DNA of 35,391 nt from NCBI GenBank assembly GCA_017412115.1, contig JAFPYR010000041.1:1-35391 (forward strand), in the 5' to 3' direction. Shown piece by piece: positions 22,382-29,143 of this stretch; position 1 is the stretch's first letter, and every line of letters begins with the position of its first letter. The notes under the pieces are model-generated. The model did no database searches, was not told the DNA's origin, and saw only the letters and a program-made list of their open reading frames with translations. Source of the stretch: Bacteroidales bacterium. Its GTDB lineage: Bacteria > Bacteroidota > Bacteroidia > Bacteroidales > UBA3824. A program made the position numbers and the translations under genes.

Positions 22382-23716
22382 TTATCCCTTCGTCAATTCC
22401 TCCACAGCCTTATCCACTTTCTCAAAATTGAACTGGCTGTACACTTCATTGAACAACGCCGCAATCTTGTCGTTGCAGAGGTTGCCGATGCTGCCGATGT
22501 GTGTGTGATTGAGGGGCTTGTCCCAATGGAATTTGCCCTCAAAGACCTGATGTCCAACTTCCTTGTATGCATCGCGGAATGGCACGCCGGCAACTACCAT
22601 TTCGTTCAAAGCCTCAACGGTGAAGATTGGCTGGTACATTTCGTTTTTGAGGATGTCTTCGCGGGGCTGGATTTTGGGCAGTATAAATTCCATAAAATCA
22701 AGGCACATCTGCATCCTTTCAAATACGGGCAGGTAACTCTCCTTCAAAAGTTGCAAGTCGCGGAAATATCCACAGGTCAAATTGCCGGTGATGCGGTTGA
22801 GTTCAAAGGGTAGGACGCTGATTTTGTTGCAGTAGCCGCGCATCAATTCAAAAACATCTGGGTTTGCCTTGTGAGGCATTATCGACGAACCTGTGGTGTA
22901 TTCCTTTGGCAAGGAGATGAATTTGAAATTCTGGCTCATAAAGAGGCAGCAATCGGCGGCGAATTTTGCCAACGTCTGCGACAATTGAGCCAACGCGCTC
23001 GCCACAACGGTCTCCACCTTGCCGCGTGTCATTTGTGCATATACGGAGTTGTAGTCGGGGCTGTCAAAACCAAGAAGGTCGCTTGTGCGCTGCCTGTCAA
23101 TCGGGAACGACGAGCCATATCCCGCCGCGCTGCCGAGCGGGTTGCGGTTGTTGATTTTCCACGCCGAAAGGAGTGTTTGGAGGTCGTCGGCAAGGCTCTC
23201 GGCGTAGCATCCAAACCACAATCCAAAACTTGACGGCATGGCTATTTGCAGGTGAGTGTAGCCGGGCAGGAGGATGTCCTTGTATTTTTCGCTGAGTTCC
23301 ACGAAGGTTTCAAAAACGCCCTTGACGGTCTCAATGATTTTTTGGAGTTTGGCGCGAGTGAAGAGCCTTACAGCCGTTACAACCTGATCGTTGCGGCTGC
23401 GGGCGGTGTGTATGCGTTTGCCAGGGTCGCCAAGCCGCTCGGTGAGCATAAATTCTATCTGCGAGTGCACGTCCTCCACGTCGGGCGCAATCTCAAATTT
23501 GCCGTCCACAGCAATAGCGTGGATTTTGCGGAGTTCCTGTTGGAGTTTGTCATTGTCGTCCTTGCCGAGAAGCCCACATTCGGAGAGCATCTGCGCATGA
23601 GCCATACAACCAAGCGCATCATATTCAGCAAGATACAAATCCATTTCGCGGTCTCTGCCTACCGTAAAACGTGTTACAAATTCCGAGGTGTCAAAACCTT
23701 TGTCCCAAAGTTTCAT
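22382..23716 (-). CDS. argH: Argininosuccinate lyase
   Basis: A 444-aa cytoplasmic enzyme of the aspartase/fumarase superfamily that splits argininosuccinate into arginine and fumarate, the last step of arginine synthesis. It has the N-terminal start MKLWDKGFDTSEFV, the conserved DVEDVHSQIE, RIHTARSRNDQV (~101-112), LPGYTHLQIAMP (~150-161), NPLGSAAGYGSSFP (~192-205), and the superfamily signature GSSIMPHKANPD at about 276-287 with the catalytic Ser in the mobile loop. Length is slightly below the 455-470 aa of typical ArgH but all hallmarks are present. No other arginine genes are next to it. A TACCTTTG -7 box lies at 23756-23749. Confidence 0.96.
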   Translation of the reverse strand: MKLWDKGFDTSEFVTRFTVGRDREMDLYLAEYDALGCMAHAQMLSECGLLGKDDNDKLQQELRKIHAIAVDGKFEIAPDVEDVHSQIEFMLTERLGDPGKRIHTARSRNDQVVTAVRLFTRAKLQKIIETVKGVFETFVELSEKYKDILLPGYTHLQIAMPSSFGLWFGCYAESLADDLQTLLSAWKINNRNPLGSAAGYGSSFPIDRQRTSDLLGFDSPDYNSVYAQMTRGKVETVVASALAQLSQTLAKFAADCCLFMSQNFKFISLPKEYTTGSSIMPHKANPDVFELMRGYCNKISVLPFELNRITGNLTCGYFRDLQLLKESYLPVFERMQMCLDFMEFILPKIQPREDILKNEMYQPIFTVEALNEMVVAGVPFRDAYKEVGHQVFEGKFHWDKPLNHTHIGSIGNLCNDKIAALFNEVYSQFNFEKVDKAVEELTKG

Positions 23717-23748
23717 TTTAGTTTTTGTTGAGTTTGATTATTTTGGGG

Positions 23749-23756
23749 CAAAGGTA
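23749..23756 (-). promoter_or_regulatory. -7 box TACCTTTG of argH
   Basis: Minus-strand TACCTTTG, about 33 nt upstream of the argH start. The -33 element is not a clear TTG. Confidence 0.55.
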
Positions 23757-23793
23757 AGGAATAATTTTAAGAATAGGAAATGAAAAAAAAATT

Positions 23794-24987
23794 TCAATAC
23801 ATCATCCCAAACAACCATATCGGAATTTTGTTGCCATAGCCGATTTCGATGTTGTCGCTCACGACAAAACTGCCTTCTACATCTTTGATTTGCGAAAATT
23901 TCTTCTTCTTGCCTCCTACTTCAAAGAGCCACTTGTCGTCCACCTGCAAATCGCCTTGCTGCGGCATTGCAATACGATGGAAGGCAGCGAGTTGCGACGC
24001 CAAAAAAGTTTCGCGCACCGTGCCCGCATCGGCTTTGGGCGAGAGGGCAAACATCAGGTTGGTGTTTGCAAAAAGGATTTTTTCGGGTTTGACGAGCATT
24101 TTCATGCCCGAACTTTCGGCATATAGACGACGAATCAATGCGGCGCGATCCATCAAGTCTATGAGTTTCAGTGCGTTGTTGCGCGAGGTTTGCATCACGT
24201 TGCACATCGACGAAATGTTGAGGGTATAGGGCGTTGTTTCCGCCAAGATGCCAAGAAATTGTTTTGCCTTATAAACAGAATCGTATTCGATGTTGCCGAC
24301 TGATGGAATCTCGTCGCCAACAATATTTTCTATGGTCTGTTGGAGACGGTCGCTGAAACCGTCGCCCTCCTCGCGGTAAAAAGGATAAAAACCCGTCCTG
24401 AGATAACGCTCAAAATGTTGCAAAACTTTCACTTTGGACGTTATCTGCGAGGCTATCGAAAAATGATTTTGCAAAATGTCTTCGAGAGAGACCACATCAA
24501 GCTTTGCAACGCCTTCCAATTGCAGATACTCCCTGAATGACAGACCTTCCATTGTATATCCACGGTAGCGGCGCGAAAGGTCGGCGGTGAGATGTTCGTT
24601 GATTTTGAGCATCGACGAGCCGGTAAGCACCACGTGAAAGTCGGGATACGAATCGTAAATATTTTTTACTTCTTGTTGCCAATTCTTGTACTTGTGAACC
24701 TCGTCCATAAATAGATGCGTGCCACCGTGGGTGTAGTGATATTCAACGAGTTCCGTTATCGTATGGTTGGCAAACCAAATATTGTCGAGCGAGACGTAGA
24801 GCGCGGCTTCGGGGTTTGGAAAGGTGCGTTTGATGTGCTGCAAAATCATAGTGGTCTTGCCCACACCTTTTGCTCCTTTGATTACAATTAAGCGGTTGTC
24901 CCAATTGATTGTCGGGTAAAGGTAGCGCGTAAAACCCATATCTGTCGCCGCTAAAAGTCGTCCGTATGTCCTGTAAAGATTGTCCAT
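23794..24987 (-). CDS. AAA_14/DUF4143 ATPase
   Basis: A 397-aa protein with the AAA_14 domain first: Walker A GAKGVGKTTMILQHI (about residue 38-52), Walker B HLFMDEVHKYKNW (~90-103), sensor LTGSSMLKI, and the RRYRGYTMEGLSFREYL motif typical of the family. The DUF4143 domain (~210-397) contains TTPYTLNISSMCNVMQTSRNN, a winged-helix-like stretch, and LFEVGGKKKKFSQI. Such ATPases are common, multi-copy and variable in Bacteroidales; their function is unknown. It is monocistronic. Its promoter (25010-25040) contains one of three 33-bp-spaced repeat elements, suggesting autoregulation or a binding protein. Confidence 0.9.
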   Translation of the reverse strand: MDNLYRTYGRLLAATDMGFTRYLYPTINWDNRLIVIKGAKGVGKTTMILQHIKRTFPNPEAALYVSLDNIWFANHTITELVEYHYTHGGTHLFMDEVHKYKNWQQEVKNIYDSYPDFHVVLTGSSMLKINEHLTADLSRRYRGYTMEGLSFREYLQLEGVAKLDVVSLEDILQNHFSIASQITSKVKVLQHFERYLRTGFYPFYREEGDGFSDRLQQTIENIVGDEIPSVGNIEYDSVYKAKQFLGILAETTPYTLNISSMCNVMQTSRNNALKLIDLMDRAALIRRLYAESSGMKMLVKPEKILFANTNLMFALSPKADAGTVRETFLASQLAAFHRIAMPQQGDLQVDDKWLFEVGGKKKKFSQIKDVEGSFVVSDNIEIGYGNKIPIWLFGMMY

Positions 24988-25009
24988 CGTCTTGAAGTTT
25001 TTAACGGCA

Positions 25010-25040
25010 CAAATATAGATTTTTTACTTTTGAAAAACAA
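25010..25040 (-). promoter_or_regulatory. Promoter of the AAA_14 gene with repeat element in the spacer
   Basis: TTG (25040-25038), 20-nt spacer, TATATTTG (25017-25010), 22 nt before the start codon. Element 1 of the 33-bp-spaced array occupies most of the spacer. Confidence 0.8.
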
Positions 25041-25110
25041 ATTTTATAGCGATTTTTTACTTTCAAAAGTTAATTTTTACCCCAATTTTTAACTTTCAAA
25101 AGTAAAAAAT
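25018..25110. repeat. Three 33-bp-spaced operator-like elements
   Basis: GATTTTTTACTTT occurs at 25018-25030 and again at 25051-25063. A third copy, AATTTTTAACTTT, is at 25084-25096. Start to start the spacing is exactly 33 bp, about three helical turns. Copies 2 and 3 are followed by CAAAAGT, making ACTTTCAAAAGT palindromes. Confidence 0.85.
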
Positions 25111-25152
25111 AAGTTTCCATTTTTCTTTTATCATTAATTGAAAAAAATATCG

Positions 25153-25160
25153 TACCTTTG
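25153..25160 (+). promoter_or_regulatory. -7 box TACCTTTG of ribH
   Basis: TACCTTTG, 30 nt upstream of the ribH ATG (25191). A clear -33 TTG is not visible. Confidence 0.6.
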
Positions 25161-25190
25161 CGGCGTTACAAACATTAAAACGTAAAGACA

Positions 25191-25718
25191 ATGGCATCAA
25201 ACCTCAAAAACCTTTCCGACTTCGGGTCGGCGGAGATTCCAAACGGCATCGACATGAAAATCGGCATCGTCGTTGCGCAGTGGAACAAGGAAATCACAGA
25301 CGCGCTCCTCAAAGGTGCGCACGACACCCTCGTAAAACACAATGTGAAGGAAGAAAACATCGTAACTGTAAGTGTGCCAGGCACATTTGAACTCACGCTC
25401 GGCGCGCAGAGCCTCCTCGAATACACCGACGTGGACGCCGTAATCGTCCTTGGCTGCGTCATTCAAGGCGACACAAGGCACTTTGATTTTATCTGCAACG
25501 GCGTTACGCAGGGTATCACCGAACTCAACATCAAGTACAATCAGCCCGTTATCTTCGGCGTGCTCACCACCAACAACCTCCAACAGGCCAAAGACCGCTC
25601 CGGCGGCTCGCTCGGCAACAAGGGCGATGAGGCTGCGGCTACCGCCCTCCAGATGGTAGCCCTACATAACCAACTCCGCGACAACTACCTCTCCAACTAC
25701 GAGGAATCAGCAATATAA
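25191..25718 (+). CDS. ribH: 6,7-dimethyl-8-ribityllumazine synthase
   Basis: A 175-aa cytoplasmic enzyme that condenses 5-amino-6-ribitylamino-uracil with 3,4-dihydroxy-2-butanone 4-phosphate in riboflavin synthesis. Family motifs are [29 protein letters not shown] (~62-76), [21 protein letters not shown] with the catalytic His (~98), and [21 protein letters not shown]. It has a ~20-residue N-terminal extension relative to shorter lumazine synthases. No other rib gene adjoins it, and no FMN riboswitch was recognised upstream. An intrinsic terminator follows directly. Confidence 0.96.
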   Translation: MASNLKNLSDFGSAEIPNGIDMKIGIVVAQWNKEITDALLKGAHDTLVKHNVKEENIVTVSVPGTFELTLGAQSLLEYTDVDAVIVLGCVIQGDTRHFDFICNGVTQGITELNIKYNQPVIFGVLTTNNLQQAKDRSGGSLGNKGDEAAATALQMVALHNQLRDNYLSNYEESAI

Positions 25719-25725
25719 ACGGGAA

Positions 25726-25749
25726 TCGCCGCCTACGGCGACGTTTTTT
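25726..25749 (+). terminator. Intrinsic terminator of ribH
   Basis: TCGCCG (25726-25731), loop CCTA, CGGCGA (25736-25741), then CGTTTTTT. Eight nt after the stop codon. Confidence 0.85.
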
Positions 25750-25757
25750 AAACAAAA

Positions 25758-25838
25758 ATTACCGTCAATTTAGCCGTCAATTACCATGAATTTCCATAAA
25801 GAAATTTTCGATAATTGACGATTAAATTGACGGTAATT
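25758..25838. repeat. Long inverted repeat with internally repeated arms
   Basis: A 27-bp arm beginning AATTACCGTCAATTTAG (25758-25784) matches the reverse complement of 25812-25838 at 25 of 27 positions, with a 27-nt loop. Each arm contains two copies of a CGTCAATT word. The downstream GTAATTCACGTT (25833-25844) has a near-repeat, GTTAATTCACGTT, at 25883. Confidence 0.8.
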
Positions 25839-25896
25839 CACGTTAAAAAATAACTGATTTTTTGTCGAAGGCAAAAAATCTCGTTAATTCACGTTT

Positions 25897-26460
25897 TTAC
25901 TTCTTGAAGTACCTGTTGAACAAGCCCTGGAAACCTGCGCCGTGGCGGGCTTCGTCCTTAGCCATTTCGTGAACGGAATCATGGATGGCGTCGAGATTGA
26001 GCTGTTTTGCAACCTTGGCGATGTCCATCTTGCCTTTGCATGCGCCTTCCTCGGCGAGCATACGCTTCTCCACGTTGGTCTTTGTGTCCCAAACAACTTC
26101 GCCGAGCATCTCGGCAAAACGTGCGGCGTGTTCTGCCTCCTCAAATGCGTAACGCTTGAACGCCTCAGCAATCTCGGGATAACCTTCGCGGTCTGCCTGA
26201 CGGCTCATTGCAAGGTACATACCCACCTCGGAACATTCGCCGTTGAAGTGGTCCTTCAAGCCCTGCAACACAAATTTGCCGTCCTCTGTGTCGGGAATAT
26301 CCTTAGCGATGCCGATTACGTGTTCGGTTACAAACTGCAAAGCGGCGTTCTCTTCCATCTTCTTGAACTTAGAGCCAGGCACCTTGCACTGCGGGCAACG
26401 CTCCGGCGGCTCCTCTCCTTCGTGTACATAGCCGCACACGGGGCAAATCCATTTTGTCAT
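25897..26460 (-). CDS. Reverse rubrerythrin (rubredoxin domain N-terminal)
   Basis: A 187-aa protein. The N-terminus is a rubredoxin-like centre, [26 protein letters not shown], with two CxxC pairs binding iron. Residues ~38-185 are a ferritin-like diiron four-helix bundle with [28 protein letters not shown] and [12 protein letters not shown] supplying the Glu/His ligands. Having rubredoxin first is the reverse rubrerythrin order, seen in anaerobes where it reduces hydrogen peroxide with electrons from NADH or reductase partners. It suggests an anaerobe. A TTG-N20-TACATTTG promoter lies just upstream on the minus strand. Confidence 0.94.
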   Translation of the reverse strand: MTKWICPVCGYVHEGEEPPERCPQCKVPGSKFKKMEENAALQFVTEHVIGIAKDIPDTEDGKFVLQGLKDHFNGECSEVGMYLAMSRQADREGYPEIAEAFKRYAFEEAEHAARFAEMLGEVVWDTKTNVEKRMLAEEGACKGKMDIAKVAKQLNLDAIHDSVHEMAKDEARHGAGFQGLFNRYFKK

Positions 26461-26507
26461 AATCTAATTGTTTTGATTGTTTGTAATTGTTGTTGATTTT
26501 ACGACGC

Positions 26508-26538
26508 CAAATGTAGGGGGAGATTTTGGAATAAACAA
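26508..26538 (-). promoter_or_regulatory. Promoter of reverse rubrerythrin
   Basis: TTG (26538-26536), 20-nt spacer, TACATTTG (26515-26508) on the minus strand, 48 nt upstream of the start codon. Confidence 0.75.
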
Positions 26539-26667
26539 ATTTTTGGTAGTTAAAAAGGCTTAAAAGTTTGGCGGGGAATTTTTTTCTACAACGTCCTTGC
26601 TCATTCTCAAAAATTTTCCTATTTTTACACCGAAAAAAATAATCGCGACAGAATCAAACCTAATCCA

Positions 26668-28164
26668 ATGGCAATATCAAAACACATCAAAAACCTCATA
26701 GACCTCGCCCTACAAGACCGTGTGCTGACCTACAAAGAGCGGCAGACAATTATTGAGGAAGCGAAAAAAACAGGTGTTAATGTTAATGAAACTGAGGAAT
26801 ACCTCAACGATGCGCTGCACGAGCGGCTAAAAAGTTACTCAAAAGAGGAACTCACTCACTGCCCGGCGTGCGGAGCGTTAGTGCCGCTAATATCCGACGA
26901 CTGTCTATTCTGCGGCACACACCTCTATAAAGGAGAGGCTAAGCGTCAGGTAATCAAGGTGTCGGGCGCGGCGGCAGACATAATCCGCGAAGAAAACCGA
27001 CAGACCGACATCCAACAGCAAACCCCCAATCAGTGCCAATGCGGTGCGCCGTTCCCGCTCGTAAGCAATATATGTTCGTATTGCGGACGTGTGCTGCACA
27101 AGAATCAGGAGTCGGAGCAAAACATCAAAAACCTCATTATGAGCATCCAAGCAAGCCTCGCCCGGCTACGCGGCACAATGCGCCCGTCGTTTTGGATGGT
27201 TCTCAAATACAGGATGAACCTGATATGCTTCTATATGGCGGCGGCATTTTTGGTGCTGTATATGATATTCGACAATGCCTCTTACATAGCGATTTCGTGC
27301 TGTTGCTTTCTGCCGTTTGCCTTCATATTTATGGTATTTGCCAACCGTGGCAGCGCGCGCAAATCCGCCCCTCCATTCAATTTCACCCCGGCGTCCTGCG
27401 TGGACCAGTTCTATTATTATGTGTTTGACGTTGAGGAAGCCGATTCGCCCGTCCAAAGAGCCGACAACGAGTATTATGACGCCCTCCACACATACGAAAA
27501 CTATCAGCGTCAGACAGCAACCATCTACGGCGCAAACCCAGAAGCGCAACAAATACTCGCCGACTTTGCCACAGAAATCAGCGGCTTCAAAAAGTCGCGC
27601 AACCGAAACCGCAACATCATCGCCTTGCTGATGATTGCCGTAATGTCAATACCAATAATATTATATATATACCTGCCATCTGCCTCAGAAAAGTATCGCG
27701 CAGACATCGCATCAAAGCCCACGATAGGCGAGATGCAGTCGTATTCCAAAAAAATCAGCCCGATGCCAGAACACGCCGTGTTTCGCACATACGCCGACTA
27801 CATCACCGTGGAGGGCGACGTCACATTGACTTTTGACGCGCTCTACGAACGTCAAGCAGACACAATCTGCGCAAACGCCATCCAGTACCAACTGAGGGCA
27901 GATTACCTGAAAATTGTCTCCACCGGCAAAAAGACCGAAAAGCCCGACACATGCGTCTTGCATCTTTGGCTCAGCGACAAGGACGGCAAACAGGTCGGCA
28001 AAGATTTGAGACCCATTGTGATATGGTGTTGGAGCGACGACTCCTACGAAGATATGCTCAGCAGCGGCAAGGGCAGCATCTACGCCCAATTCACTTCAAA
28101 AAAAGCATCCCGCAAAAGAATCAAGGAAGTGGCTGACAGCGCGTATTATTTTACAATTTACTAA
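26668..28164 (+). CDS. Membrane protein with two zinc ribbons
   Basis: A 498-aa protein. Residues 1-60 form a helical domain (LIDLALQDRVLTYKERQTI...) resembling short N-terminal 'DGxLTxxER' modules. Two zinc-ribbon-like cysteine sets follow: C65/C68 with C79/C82, and C123/C125 with C136/C139. Transmembrane segments lie at about 190-210, 212-230 and 315-335. The C-terminal ~150 residues are a likely extracytoplasmic beta-rich domain. No family is recognised. The next gene starts 15 nt after its stop and also has two membrane regions and a beta-rich C-terminus, so the two probably act together at the membrane. Confidence 0.82.
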   Translation: MAISKHIKNLIDLALQDRVLTYKERQTIIEEAKKTGVNVNETEEYLNDALHERLKSYSKEELTHCPACGALVPLISDDCLFCGTHLYKGEAKRQVIKVSGAAADIIREENRQTDIQQQTPNQCQCGAPFPLVSNICSYCGRVLHKNQESEQNIKNLIMSIQASLARLRGTMRPSFWMVLKYRMNLICFYMAAAFLVLYMIFDNASYIAISCCCFLPFAFIFMVFANRGSARKSAPPFNFTPASCVDQFYYYVFDVEEADSPVQRADNEYYDALHTYENYQRQTATIYGANPEAQQILADFATEISGFKKSRNRNRNIIALLMIAVMSIPIILYIYLPSASEKYRADIASKPTIGEMQSYSKKISPMPEHAVFRTYADYITVEGDVTLTFDALYERQADTICANAIQYQLRADYLKIVSTGKKTEKPDTCVLHLWLSDKDGKQVGKDLRPIVIWCWSDDSYEDMLSSGKGSIYAQFTSKKASRKRIKEVADSAYYFTIY

Positions 28165-28179
28165 TCCAAAGGTCATTCT

Positions 28180-29118
28180 ATGAAACAGATTAAGACAACA
28201 TTTCACAATAATTTGAGCGATTGGGAACATCTTTTGGCGGAATACAAAAAGTCGTACCCCAAAAACTTCGGCGCGTTGACAAGGGACTACCTGCCAGGCT
28301 TTTTGATGCTTTTTGGCGTGATGATGTTCATAAACTCTTTTACCGACTCGGTGGCGCTCTTGCAGCAAGCCCCGTGCTTCATTTCGCCAGTGCTGTTTAT
28401 ATTCGGACTATTATTGTACATCAAAGAATACAAAAACACCGATACGTCCCAAACCACTGAGTCCACAATGCAACAATGTATTGCCGAGGCAGAGGCTACA
28501 TATTCCAAGTACCCAGACGTAATGGAGTACCTCCGTCAGTACCGCGCATCGGTAGCCGCCGTTACCAAACGCAAAAAAAACATCAAAAGGTATTTCCTGA
28601 TAGCGTTTTGGGGATTTTTCGTTGTTTATGGAGGGATAATCGCATTCCAAATCGTGCATAACTACGACAACAAACTGCGCAATGTGGCTACCCAGGACAA
28701 CATTTGCCGCATCCTCGAATTGGAGGACGATGTTCCGTTTCTCACACTAACACCTTATACAACAGATATTGCTGACGGCATCAAATTGGAAACCAAATCC
28801 CTTGACCTTTTCCTGTATTCACAATATGAGGATCAACCAAGCGGCGGCTTCGATTTGAGGGCATTTACCGCAAGAAAACCAAAGATTTCGGGCGGCAGCG
28901 GCAAATTTAGATTGATTATCACCGATGAAAATGGCAATTTCATCAACAGATGCCCGTATTTCGTCTTCGACACCACCGATGACAACAAGGTTATACAATC
29001 TGGCTTTTTGCAATACTACTCCGAGGTTTTACGCCAAAACAGTTTGCAGACCATCGAAACACTCCGTTATCTGAAAGACAATCAGGAGCATCTGCGGTTT
29101 ATAGTAGAAAAAAAGTAA
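28180..29118 (+). CDS. Membrane protein, probable partner of the zinc-ribbon protein
   Basis: A 312-aa protein with transmembrane segments at about 40-55 (FLMLFGVMMFINSF), 67-83 (FISPVLFIFGLLLYI) and 138-158 (YFLIAFWGFFVVYGGIIAFQ). The linker has YSKYPDVMEYLRQYRASVAAV, and the C-terminal ~130 residues are beta-rich with FRLIITDENGNFINRCPY. The gene layout (membrane helices, then ITDENG-like strand pattern) echoes the preceding protein's C-terminal part (HLWLSDKDGKQV), so the two may be distant paralogs. It starts 15 nt after that gene's stop. Function unknown. Confidence 0.78.
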   Translation: MKQIKTTFHNNLSDWEHLLAEYKKSYPKNFGALTRDYLPGFLMLFGVMMFINSFTDSVALLQQAPCFISPVLFIFGLLLYIKEYKNTDTSQTTESTMQQCIAEAEATYSKYPDVMEYLRQYRASVAAVTKRKKNIKRYFLIAFWGFFVVYGGIIAFQIVHNYDNKLRNVATQDNICRILELEDDVPFLTLTPYTTDIADGIKLETKSLDLFLYSQYEDQPSGGFDLRAFTARKPKISGGSGKFRLIITDENGNFINRCPYFVFDTTDDNKVIQSGFLQYYSEVLRQNSLQTIETLRYLKDNQEHLRFIVEKK

Positions 29119-29143
29119 TAATAATCAAATACCAATACTAACA

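Noticed and set aside
25018..25110. CRISPR-like short array (regular 33-bp spacing)
   Set aside because: Only three AT-rich elements with no unique spacers of uniform type and no cas genes. It is better explained as an operator array.
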